Made by a program: the position numbers and the translations under genes. Shown here piece by piece: positions 44,451-52,130 of a stretch of DNA of 64,000 nt. Each line of letters opens with the position of its first letter. Within the stretch, counting starts at the first letter, position 1. Location: assembly GCA_027483945.1 (NCBI GenBank), contig JAIXTM010000013.1, positions 30,526 through 94,525 on the forward strand, in the 5' to 3' direction. Source of the DNA: Hyphomicrobiales bacterium (GTDB lineage: Bacteria > Pseudomonadota > Alphaproteobacteria > Rhizobiales > Beijerinckiaceae). The notes below the pieces were generated by a model. It searched no databases. It was not told where the DNA came from and saw only the letters and a program-made list of their open reading frames with translations.

Positions 44451-45911
44451 ATGCAGCACGTCCTGCCCGAACGCACGCCCGTCCCCGATTTTGATCTCGT
44501 GATCTTCGGGGCGAGCGGCGACCTTGCCCTGCGCAAGCTGTTTCCGGCGCTGGCGCGTCGCGACGCGGAAGGCGTCTTTCCCGCCACCAGCCGCGTCATC
44601 GGCGTCGTGCGCGGCAATCCGGACGAGAACCGGGCCAAGGTCGAGGAATGGCTGCGATCGGACGAGATTCCGCAGGCTGAAATCGATGCGTTCCTGAAGC
44701 GGCTGGTCTTCGCGCAGGTGGATGCCCGCGAGCCCAAGACCTTCGGCAATCTCAAGACCGTGCTCGGCGACAGCAAGCGCATCCGGGCCTTCTACCTGTC
44801 GACGCCGCCCGACCTTTTCATCCCGATCTGCCGCAACCTGGCGTCGGCGGGGCTCCTCAACGACGACAGCCGCGTCGTGCTGGAAAAGCCGCTCGGCAAG
44901 GACGGCCGCTCGGCCCGCGAGATCAACGACGCGGTCGCCCAGGTCCTGCCTGAGGCGCGCACCTATCGCATCGACCATTATCTCGGGAAGGAAACGGTCC
45001 AGAACCTCCTCGTCCTGCGTTTCGCCAACACGCTGTTCGAGCGGTCCTGGTCCTATCGCGACGTCGACCACGTGCAGATCACCTGCGCGGAGACGGTCGG
45101 TCTGGAAGCCCGCGCCGGCTATTACGACGGCGTCGGCGCCCTGCGCGACATGGTGCAGAACCACGTGCTCCAGCTCCTGTGCCTCTTCGCGCTGGAGCCG
45201 CCGAACACGCTCTCGGCGGATGCGGTGCGCGACGAGAAGGTCCGCATCCTGCGCGCGCTGCGGCCGATCGTCGGGCCGGATGTGGTGCAGAAGACCGTGC
45301 GCGGCCAGTATGTCGCCGGCTCGTCCGGCGGAGCGCCGGCTCCGGGCTATATCGAGGAACTGGGCCACGAGAGCGGCACAGAGACCTTTACCGCCATCCG
45401 CTGTGAGCTCGACACCTGGCGCTGGGCCGGCGTGCCGATCTATCTGCGCACCGGCAAGCGCATGGGCGAACGGCGCTCGGAGATCGTGGTGACCTTCAAG
45501 CGGGTGCCGCACTCGATCTTCCGGTCGGTCGATCCGACCATGGCTCTGGAGCCGAACCGTCTCGTCATCCGCCTGCAGCCCAACGAGGGCGTCACGTTGC
45601 AGATGATGATGAAGGTGCCGGGTTCGGGCCGCCTCAAGCTGGTGCCGCGCGAGCTCGACCTCAAATACGAGACGGCCTTCGAGATGCGCTCGCCCGACGC
45701 CTATGAGCGGCTGCTCACGGACGTTCTGCGCGGCGACCAGACGCTGTTCATGCGCCGGGACGAGGTCGAGGCGGCCTGGTCCTGGATCGACCCGATCATC
45801 GAGGGGTGGCGTGACTTCTATCCCAAGCCTCACCGCTACGCCGCGGGCTCGTGGGGACCGTCGCAATCGGTCGGCCTCATCGAGCGGGAGGGGCGGTCGT
45901 GGCTGGACTGA
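44451..45911 (+). CDS. zwf: glucose-6-phosphate 1-dehydrogenase
   Basis: 486 residues. Converts glucose 6-phosphate to 6-phosphogluconolactone with NADP(+). Cofactor loop VIFGASGDLALRKLFPAL, substrate and catalytic motif RIDHYLGKETVQN, later VPIYLRTGKRM. Second gene of the hexR-zwf-pgl unit; its stop lies inside the start of pgl. First step of the Entner-Doudoroff route completed by pgl, edd and eda in the same region. Confidence 0.95.
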   Translation: MQHVLPERTPVPDFDLVIFGASGDLALRKLFPALARRDAEGVFPATSRVIGVVRGNPDENRAKVEEWLRSDEIPQAEIDAFLKRLVFAQVDAREPKTFGNLKTVLGDSKRIRAFYLSTPPDLFIPICRNLASAGLLNDDSRVVLEKPLGKDGRSAREINDAVAQVLPEARTYRIDHYLGKETVQNLLVLRFANTLFERSWSYRDVDHVQITCAETVGLEARAGYYDGVGALRDMVQNHVLQLLCLFALEPPNTLSADAVRDEKVRILRALRPIVGPDVVQKTVRGQYVAGSSGGAPAPGYIEELGHESGTETFTAIRCELDTWRWAGVPIYLRTGKRMGERRSEIVVTFKRVPHSIFRSVDPTMALEPNRLVIRLQPNEGVTLQMMMKVPGSGRLKLVPRELDLKYETAFEMRSPDAYERLLTDVLRGDQTLFMRRDEVEAAWSWIDPIIEGWRDFYPKPHRYAAGSWGPSQSVGLIEREGRSWLD

Positions 45912-46600
45912 AGGCGCCTTTCGTCCATTCCCAAGTCACGCTCGCGGAGGCGTCCGCCGCCCTCGCCGAAGCCGTGGCGGACCAGCTCCGCCTGTCGATA
46001 TCGGCGCGGGGCACCGCGACGCTCGCCGTCCCCGGGGGCACGACGCCGGCGCTGTTCCTGCAGGCGTTGGGCGAACAGGACCTCGACTGGGCGCGCGTCA
46101 CGGTCCTGCCGACCGACGAACGTTACGTGCCGGTCGCCGACCCGCAATCGAACGAGGCGATGATCCGTCGGGCGCTGCGGCCGCTGTCGGAGGGCAGGGC
46201 GGCCTACCTCTCGCTCGGCCCGCAGGGCGGGCTTGGCCTGGAGGAAGCCGCGCCGCGCATCGCCGCCGCGGTCGCGCGGCTGTCCCCGCTGGACATCGTC
46301 GTTTCGGGTATGGGCGCCGACAGCCACATCGCCTCGCTGTTTCCCGGCAATGCCGCGGCAGCGCTCGATGTCCCGGCCGATGCCGTCGTGCCAGCCCGTC
46401 CGCCCGGCCTCCCGCCACGGCTTTCCCTGTCGGCCGGGATGCTCGCCGGCGCCCGCTGGGCTGCCTTGCTGATCTCGGGGGCCGAGAAGCGCCGCGTCCT
46501 GGATGCGGCGGTCGCGGGCGAGGCCAGCCGTGACGTGCCCGTGACCGTCCTCACGCATGGCCGCACCGAACCCGTGCACGTCTTCTGGAGCGAATCGTGA
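45899..46600 (+). CDS. pgl: 6-phosphogluconolactonase
   Basis: 233 residues from GTG 45899, which overlaps the zwf stop by 13 bases and has GGGAGGGG upstream. DevB-type family: LAVPGGTTPALFLQAL, VLPTDERYVPVADPQSNEAM, VVSGMGADSHIASLFPG. Hydrolyses the lactone made by Zwf to 6-phosphogluconate. Confidence 0.92.
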   Translation: MAGLKAPFVHSQVTLAEASAALAEAVADQLRLSISARGTATLAVPGGTTPALFLQALGEQDLDWARVTVLPTDERYVPVADPQSNEAMIRRALRPLSEGRAAYLSLGPQGGLGLEEAAPRIAAAVARLSPLDIVVSGMGADSHIASLFPGNAAAALDVPADAVVPARPPGLPPRLSLSAGMLAGARWAALLISGAEKRRVLDAAVAGEASRDVPVTVLTHGRTEPVHVFWSES

Positions 46601-46792
46601 CGGGTGCGCGCCTCGTAGTTTTCCTCCAAAGATGCTTATCGCCGCGCTACCGAGGATCGGTCGCCGCCGGCATTCGTTGAATCCATTCACTTATCGGGCC
46701 CGAATGCCAGCGCACGGCCGAGCGTGCGCGTCTCCGATCACAGGAAATTTCGTCGCAGACTAGCGAAACGGGGCTTGTCGGACGAAATTGAA

Positions 46793-46807
46793 TGTAGCAT
46801 TACTACT
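46793..46807 (+). promoter_or_regulatory. candidate HexR operator upstream of eda
   Basis: TGTAGCATTACTACT, again TGTAG-N5-CTAC, 58 bases before the eda ATG, in the AT-richest part of the 264-base gap 46601-46864. Same layout as the element before hexR. It probably drives eda and, through it, the importer genes and edd. No third copy is seen directly before edd or the transporter. Confidence 0.55.
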
Positions 46808-46864
46808 GTCACAAATGACGACCCGGACCAATCCGGGCGCTCGCGGGATGGAACGTCGACCCTG

Positions 46865-47518
46865 ATGTCTCAGAATCTGATCGAACGCGTCGGTCGCTGT
46901 GCGGTCGTCCCCGTCGTGGTGGTCGAGACGCCGGCGCAGGGCGTCGATCTGGCGCGGGCGCTCCTGCGCGGCGGGATCGACGTGATCGAGGTCACCCTGC
47001 GCACACCGGGTGCGGTCGACGCGCTCGCCGCCATCGCCGCCGAAGTCCCCGACATCCTTCCCATCGCCGGCACCGTCGTGTCGCCGCGCCAGGTCGCGGA
47101 AGTGCGCCGCGCCGGCGCCCGCGTCCTCATCAGCCCCGGCTTCACCGAGGCGGTGTCCGATGCCGTGCGGGCCGAGGGCCTGGCCTGGCTGCCGGGCGTC
47201 GCCGGCGCGTCCGACGTGATGCGCGCGACCGCGGCGGGATGGGATGTCCTGAAATTCTTTCCGGCCGAGCAGGCGGGCGGTCTGCCCATGCTCAAGGCCC
47301 TGTCGGGTCCGTTCGGACAGGTCCGGTTCTGCCCAACCGGCGGGATCGGCCTGTCCAATGCGCCCGATTACCTGGCCCAGCCCTTCGTCGTCGCCATCGG
47401 CGGCTCGTGGCTGGCGCCGGCCAAGGCCATCGCCGACGGCGATTTCGGCCGGATTGAACAACTCGCGAGGGAAGCCCGAAGCCTCGCGGAACGCGTTCGG
47501 GGGTCAACCCCGGCATGA
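46865..47518 (+). CDS. eda: 2-keto-3-deoxy-6-phosphogluconate aldolase
   Basis: 217 residues. Class I aldolase splitting KDPG to pyruvate and glyceraldehyde 3-phosphate. Active-site residues Glu42 and Arg46 (IEVTLRTP) and Schiff-base Lys130 (DVLKFFPAE) match E. coli Eda closely. ATG 46865 follows a 264-base gap with a probable promoter; an upstream in-frame ATG (46724) is rejected as non-homologous. Confidence 0.94.
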   Translation: MSQNLIERVGRCAVVPVVVVETPAQGVDLARALLRGGIDVIEVTLRTPGAVDALAAIAAEVPDILPIAGTVVSPRQVAEVRRAGARVLISPGFTEAVSDAVRAEGLAWLPGVAGASDVMRATAAGWDVLKFFPAEQAGGLPMLKALSGPFGQVRFCPTGGIGLSNAPDYLAQPFVVAIGGSWLAPAKAIADGDFGRIEQLAREARSLAERVRGSTPA

Positions 47519-47583
47519 AACGGCGCGGGCCGCCTGGAAAACGGCCCGATGCCGAAGGGATGAAACGTAGCGGAGGACCTACA

Positions 47584-48615
47584 ATGAAAAACATTCTGAA
47601 GTCCGGTTTCGGGGCGGCGGCGCTGCTCCTGGCGATGCAGGGCGGGGCCATGGCCCAGGGCCAGCTGAACCTCTATTGCTCGGTGCAGGTGGAATGGTGC
47701 CAGGCGATCGCCGCCAATTTCGAGAAGTCGAGCGGCATCAAGGTCAACATGACCCAGACCGGCTCGGGCGAGACCCTCGCCAAGCTGCAGGCCGAGAAGT
47801 CCAACCCCAAGGCCGACGTCTGGTTCGGCGGCACCGGCGATCCGCATCTGATCGCGGCCGAGGAGAACCTGACGACCGAATACGCCTCGCCGGTGATGAA
47901 GGACCTGCATGACTGGGCGCAGAACCAGTATGCCAGCTCCAAGAAGCGTTCGATCGGCGTCTATTCGGGCGCGGTCGGCTTCGGCTTCAACAAGGAGCTG
48001 CTGGCCAAGAAGAAGATCCCCGAGCCCAAGAGCTGGGCTGACCTGCTGAAGCCCGAGTACAAGGGCGAAATCCAGGTCGCCAACCCGAACTCGTCGGGCA
48101 CGGCCTACATCGTCATCGCCACCCTCGTGCAGATCATGGGCGAGGACCAGGCGTTCGACTACATGAAGAAGCTGCACGCCAACATCAACGCCTATACCCG
48201 CTCCGGCACCGGCCCGATCAAGGCCGTCGCCCGCGGCGAGACCGGCGTGTCGATCTCCTTCGTGCACGACGCCGTGACCGAGGCCAATGCCGGCTTCCCG
48301 GTCGGCTATGCGACGCCGTCGGAAGGCACCGGCTACGAGATCGGCTCGCTGTCCATCGTGGCTGGCGCGCGCAACATGGATCAGGCCAAGAAGTTCTACG
48401 ACTGGGCCCTGACCCCCGATGCGCAGAAGCTCGGCTACGAGGTCGGCAAGCAGCTCCAGATGCCGTCCAACCGTAACGCGCCGCTCCCGCCGAACGCGCC
48501 GGACCTGACGAAGATCAAGCTGATCAACTATGACTTCGTGAAGTACGGCAAGTCGGCCGAGCGCAAGCGTCTCCTCGCCAAGTGGGACACGGAAGTCGGC
48601 GCGCTGCCGAAGTGA
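47584..48615 (+). CDS. AfuA-like periplasmic substrate-binding protein
   Basis: 343 residues. Signal peptide 1-24 (cleaved after AMA), then an FbpA-cluster binding protein. It carries the AfuA landmarks EWCQAIAANFEKSSGIKVN, DVWFGGTGDPH and ISFVHDAVTEA (His228-Asp229) with a later EGTGYEIG. I see no Tyr-Tyr pair of the iron-binding FbpA type. AfuA, once called an iron protein, was shown in Actinobacillus to bind hexose and heptose phosphates. GGAGGA precedes ATG 47584. Placed between eda and edd, a sugar-phosphate ligand is likely here (inference); 2-aminoethylphosphonate or Fe3+ are alternatives. Followed by a strong hairpin. Confidence 0.85.
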   Translation: MKNILKSGFGAAALLLAMQGGAMAQGQLNLYCSVQVEWCQAIAANFEKSSGIKVNMTQTGSGETLAKLQAEKSNPKADVWFGGTGDPHLIAAEENLTTEYASPVMKDLHDWAQNQYASSKKRSIGVYSGAVGFGFNKELLAKKKIPEPKSWADLLKPEYKGEIQVANPNSSGTAYIVIATLVQIMGEDQAFDYMKKLHANINAYTRSGTGPIKAVARGETGVSISFVHDAVTEANAGFPVGYATPSEGTGYEIGSLSIVAGARNMDQAKKFYDWALTPDAQKLGYEVGKQLQMPSNRNAPLPPNAPDLTKIKLINYDFVKYGKSAERKRLLAKWDTEVGALPK

Positions 48616-48633
48616 TAGCCTGACAGTGCAACA

Positions 48634-48662
48634 GGGGGCGGGACCGTCGCGGTCCCGCCCCC
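48634..48662 (+). terminator. strong GC hairpin between binding protein and permease genes
   Basis: A perfect 12-base stem, GGGGGCGGGACC / GGTCCCGCCCCC, with loop GTCGC and no T-run. A second short hairpin (CCGGCTTCGGCCGG) and a third (GGCGCC/GGCGCC, 48712-48731 region) follow in the 145-base gap. Such hairpins after ABC binding-protein genes usually protect the upstream mRNA or cut down read-through, giving excess binding protein. Confidence 0.65.
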
Positions 48663-48760
48663 GAAGGCCTTCCGGCTTCGGCCGGCAAGCCTCATCATGG
48701 TGAAATACGCCAGGGCGCCCTGCGGGGCGCCATGTCGCGGCGAGACTGGAACGACCGGCC

Positions 48761-50974
48761 ATGCCAATGAGAAGCACGAATATCTGGTGGATCGTCGCGG
48801 CCCTCGGGCTCGTTCTGCCGCCCTGGCACATGCAGCAGGGCGGCTTCGCCCTGTCATGGCTGACCGCGATCGGCTCGAGCGACGTGAACAGCGCCTCGGC
48901 GTTGGCGCAGGCGCTCTTCCACGGCCGGTTCTGGTTCTGGCCCCTGTTCGCGGCCCTGGCGCTCGGTGCCTATGCGGCGCTGGCGGTCACGGATCGCGTG
49001 GCCCGCGGCCGGCTCTTCATCGCCGCCGGCGTGATCGGCATGGCGGCGTTCATCGCCCAGGGCCTCGCCATCGGCATCCGCGGCTGGACCTCGCCCTGGC
49101 TGGTCAACACGTTCGGCGAGCTCGGCGACCGCCAGTTCGGCGTCGGGTTCGGCGCGGTCCTGACCTTTGTCGGCTTCCTGTTCATGACGACCGACGGGCT
49201 CGCTTTGCGCGGCCTGTTCAAGGGCGACCGCTTCACCGCCGGCGCCGTCGGACTGATCGTCGCCTGCATCATCGCCTTCACCTTCTGGCCGATGCTGACC
49301 ATGCTCAGCGAGGCCTTCAAGCCGACCGAGGAAGCCGGACCCATTGCCAGCTTCCTGGGCCGTTTCGTGGACCGCAAGGTCTGGGGCCTGGCCTGCCTGA
49401 CCTCGCGCTCGTCCTGCGGCGTCGCCTGGAACACGCTGGCGCTCGCCTTCGCCACGGCGTCCGCCTGCACCATTCTCGGCCTGTGCTTCGCGCTCATCGT
49501 CACGCGCACCGACTTCCGCGCCAAGCGGATGATGCGGCTGCTCACCGTGCTGCCGATCATCACGCCGCCCTTCGTCATCGGCCTTGGCCTGATCCTGATC
49601 TTCGGCCGTTCCGGCGTCATCAACCAGTTCATCGAGTACCTGACCGGCGAGTCTCTCGGCCGCTGGATCTACGGGTTCCAGGGCGTCTGGCTGGCCCAGA
49701 CCTTCAGCTTCACGCCGACCGCCTTCCTGGTGCTGATCGGCGTCGTGGAAGGCATCTCGCCCTCGCTCGAGGAGGCATCCCAGACGCTGAAGGCCGACCG
49801 GATGCGGACCTTCCGCTCCGTGACGCTGCCGCTGATGCGGCCGGGCCTCGCCAACGCCTTCCTCGTCGTCTTCGTGGAAAGCCTGGCGGATTTCGGCAAT
49901 CCGATCGTGCTCGGCGGTTCGTTCGGCGTCCTCTCCACCGAGATCTTCTTCGCGGTCGTGGGCGCCCAGGCCGATTTCAGCCGCGCCGCCATGCTGGCCT
50001 TCATCCTGCTCGGCTTCGCGCTGCTGATCTTCTTCGCCCAGCGCGCCATCGTCGGGAACAAGAGCTACGTCTCCATGACCGGCAAGGGCGACACGGGCCT
50101 GCCGACGCCGCTGCCCAACAGCGTGCGCCGCCTGGCCTATGGAATTGCCGTTCCGTGGGCAGCCCTGACCATCTTCGTCTACACGATGGCGCTCGCCGGC
50201 GGCTTCGTGAAGGTCTGGGGTCGCGACTGGACACCGACGCTCAGCCACTATGCCCGCGCCTTCGCCATCGATTTCGGGGCGAACGGGCAGATCATCCTGT
50301 CCGGCGGCGCCTGGGGTTCGCTCCAGACGACGCTGATGCTGGCGGCCGCGGCCGCCCCGCTCACCGCGGGCCTCGGCCTGCTGGCGGCCTGGGTGCTCTC
50401 GCGTCAGCGCTTCAAGGGCCGCACGGCGCTTGAATTCGCGCTGATGCTCACGTTCGCGGTGCCGGGCACCGTCATCGGCATCGCCTATATCCTGACCTAC
50501 AACGTGCCGCCGCTGGAGATCACGGGCACGGCGATCATCCTCGTCGTCTGCTTCGTGTTCAGGAACCTGCCCGTCGGCGTCCGGTCGGGTCTGGCGGCCA
50601 TGAGCCAGCTCGACAAGAGCCTGGACGAGGCCTCCACCACGCTCCGCGCGTCCACGTGGACGACGCTGCGCAAGGTCGTGCTGCCGCTCCTGAAGCCGGC
50701 CATCGTCACAGCTCTGGTCTATTCCTTCGTCAGGGCCATGACGACGGTCAGCGCGGTCATCTTCCTGGTCTCGGCCCAGTACGAGATGGCCACGGTCTAC
50801 ATCATCAACCGGACGATCAACGGCGATTACGGCCTGGCCATCGCCTACTCGTCCACGCTCATCGTGATCATGATGATCGCGATCGGCCTCATTAACCTGG
50901 TCGTGGGCAAGCGGCGCCTCGGGCGCCGCCAGGCTGCCCCGGCCCGCCTGAAGACTGCTGGAGGGCACGCGTGA
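48761..50974 (+). CDS. ABC transporter permease, fused AfuB-type
   Basis: 737 residues, two permease domains in one chain. The extra N-terminal region (about 1-190) has several membrane helices before the first BPD domain. EAA loops at EGISPSLEEASQTLKADRMR and QLDKSLDEASTTLRAS, each followed by a conserved LPLxxP segment, mark both halves. Forms the inner-membrane channel with the 50971 ATPase. Its TGA overlaps the ATPase GTG (GTGA). Confidence 0.88.
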   Translation: MPMRSTNIWWIVAALGLVLPPWHMQQGGFALSWLTAIGSSDVNSASALAQALFHGRFWFWPLFAALALGAYAALAVTDRVARGRLFIAAGVIGMAAFIAQGLAIGIRGWTSPWLVNTFGELGDRQFGVGFGAVLTFVGFLFMTTDGLALRGLFKGDRFTAGAVGLIVACIIAFTFWPMLTMLSEAFKPTEEAGPIASFLGRFVDRKVWGLACLTSRSSCGVAWNTLALAFATASACTILGLCFALIVTRTDFRAKRMMRLLTVLPIITPPFVIGLGLILIFGRSGVINQFIEYLTGESLGRWIYGFQGVWLAQTFSFTPTAFLVLIGVVEGISPSLEEASQTLKADRMRTFRSVTLPLMRPGLANAFLVVFVESLADFGNPIVLGGSFGVLSTEIFFAVVGAQADFSRAAMLAFILLGFALLIFFAQRAIVGNKSYVSMTGKGDTGLPTPLPNSVRRLAYGIAVPWAALTIFVYTMALAGGFVKVWGRDWTPTLSHYARAFAIDFGANGQIILSGGAWGSLQTTLMLAAAAAPLTAGLGLLAAWVLSRQRFKGRTALEFALMLTFAVPGTVIGIAYILTYNVPPLEITGTAIILVVCFVFRNLPVGVRSGLAAMSQLDKSLDEASTTLRASTWTTLRKVVLPLLKPAIVTALVYSFVRAMTTVSAVIFLVSAQYEMATVYIINRTINGDYGLAIAYSSTLIVIMMIAIGLINLVVGKRRLGRRQAAPARLKTAGGHA

Positions 50975-52059
50975 AACTCACCAAGGACGGAACCGTGAAG
51001 AAGGGCGGCGCCGAGGTTCGCCTCGAGGGCATCGCCAAGCGGTACGGACCGGTCACGGCGGTGAAGCCGCTGGACCTCGTCATCGAACCCGGCACCCTGG
51101 TCACGCTGCTCGGCCCCTCCGGCTGCGGCAAGACCACCCTGCTGCGCATGATTGCCGGCCTGGAGCAGTCCAGCGAGGGCCGGATGTTCATCGGCGGCAA
51201 GGATGTCACCGAGCTGTCGGCCGGCGAGCGCAACGTCTCGATGGTCTTCCAGTCCTACGCGCTGTTCCCGCACATGAGCGTGCTGGACAACGTCGCGTAC
51301 GGCCTGATCTCCGGGGGCATGCGCAAGAAGGAGGCTCATGAGCGGGCCGAGGCGGCTCTCGCCACGGTCGGCCTGAAGGGCTTCGGCGGGCGCCTGCCGT
51401 CCGAGATGTCCGGCGGCCAGCAGCAGCGCGTGGCGGTCGCCCGCGCCCTCGTGCTGGAGCCCGACGTCCTGCTCTTCGACGAGCCGCTGTCCAACCTCGA
51501 CGCGCGCCTGCGCCGCCAGATGCGCGAGGAGATCCGCGCGCTGCAGCAGAAGCTCGGCGTCACGGTCGTCTACGTGACCCACGACCAGTCCGAGGCGCTC
51601 GCCGTCTCCGACAAGATCGTGGTGATGCGCGCCGCCGAGATCGCCCAGGCCGGCACGCCGGAAGACCTTTACGAGCACCCGGACAACGTCTTCGTCGCGA
51701 CCTTCATGGGCGAGGCGAACCACGTGCGCGGCACGCTCGGTAACGTCAACGGCGAGAAGGGCACGCTCACGCTCGGCACCGTGCCGCTGCCGCTGCCCCA
51801 TCGCGGGCTGCCGGCGGGCGAGGTCGACGTCGTGATCCGGCCGGAATCGATCCTGGTGGGCGATCCTGCGCCCAAAACGCCGCACCTGGCGGGAACGATC
51901 ACGACCGCAACCTATATGGGATCGCATACGGAGTATCACGTGGAGACGCCGATCGGCCGCCTCTTCGCGATCTCCCCGGACCCCCGGGCCATACGGCCCA
52001 TCGGCAGTCCCGCCGCGGTGACGTTCGCCGATCACGGGGTCTTCATCGTTCGTCCCTGA
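50971..52059 (+). CDS. ABC transporter ATP-binding protein (AfuC-like)
   Basis: 362 residues from GTG 50971. Walker A LLGPSGCGKTTLLR, Q-loop VFQSYALFPHM, signature MSGGQQQRVAVARAL, Walker B VLLFDEPLSNLD, H-loop VTHDQSEAL; C-terminal TOBE domain from about 250. Energises the importer formed with the 48761 permease. 71 bases before edd. Confidence 0.9.
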   Translation: MKLTKDGTVKKGGAEVRLEGIAKRYGPVTAVKPLDLVIEPGTLVTLLGPSGCGKTTLLRMIAGLEQSSEGRMFIGGKDVTELSAGERNVSMVFQSYALFPHMSVLDNVAYGLISGGMRKKEAHERAEAALATVGLKGFGGRLPSEMSGGQQQRVAVARALVLEPDVLLFDEPLSNLDARLRRQMREEIRALQQKLGVTVVYVTHDQSEALAVSDKIVVMRAAEIAQAGTPEDLYEHPDNVFVATFMGEANHVRGTLGNVNGEKGTLTLGTVPLPLPHRGLPAGEVDVVIRPESILVGDPAPKTPHLAGTITTATYMGSHTEYHVETPIGRLFAISPDPRAIRPIGSPAAVTFADHGVFIVRP

Positions 52060-52130
52060 GACCCGGCGCAGGGATGCGGCGGGCCGTGCCTTGAAGGTGC
52101 GGTCGCCGACTCGCGCCAAGGAGAGATCGC

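Noticed and set aside
48697..50433. Open frame in another plus-strand frame over the permease
   Set aside because: Arg/Pro/His-rich shadow; the permease frame shows EAA loops and membrane segments.
47584..52059. Annotation as ferric iron (FbpABC) transporter
   Set aside because: Overall fold matches, but the Tyr-Tyr iron ligands are not visible and AfuA-type residues are; context is sugar-phosphate metabolism.
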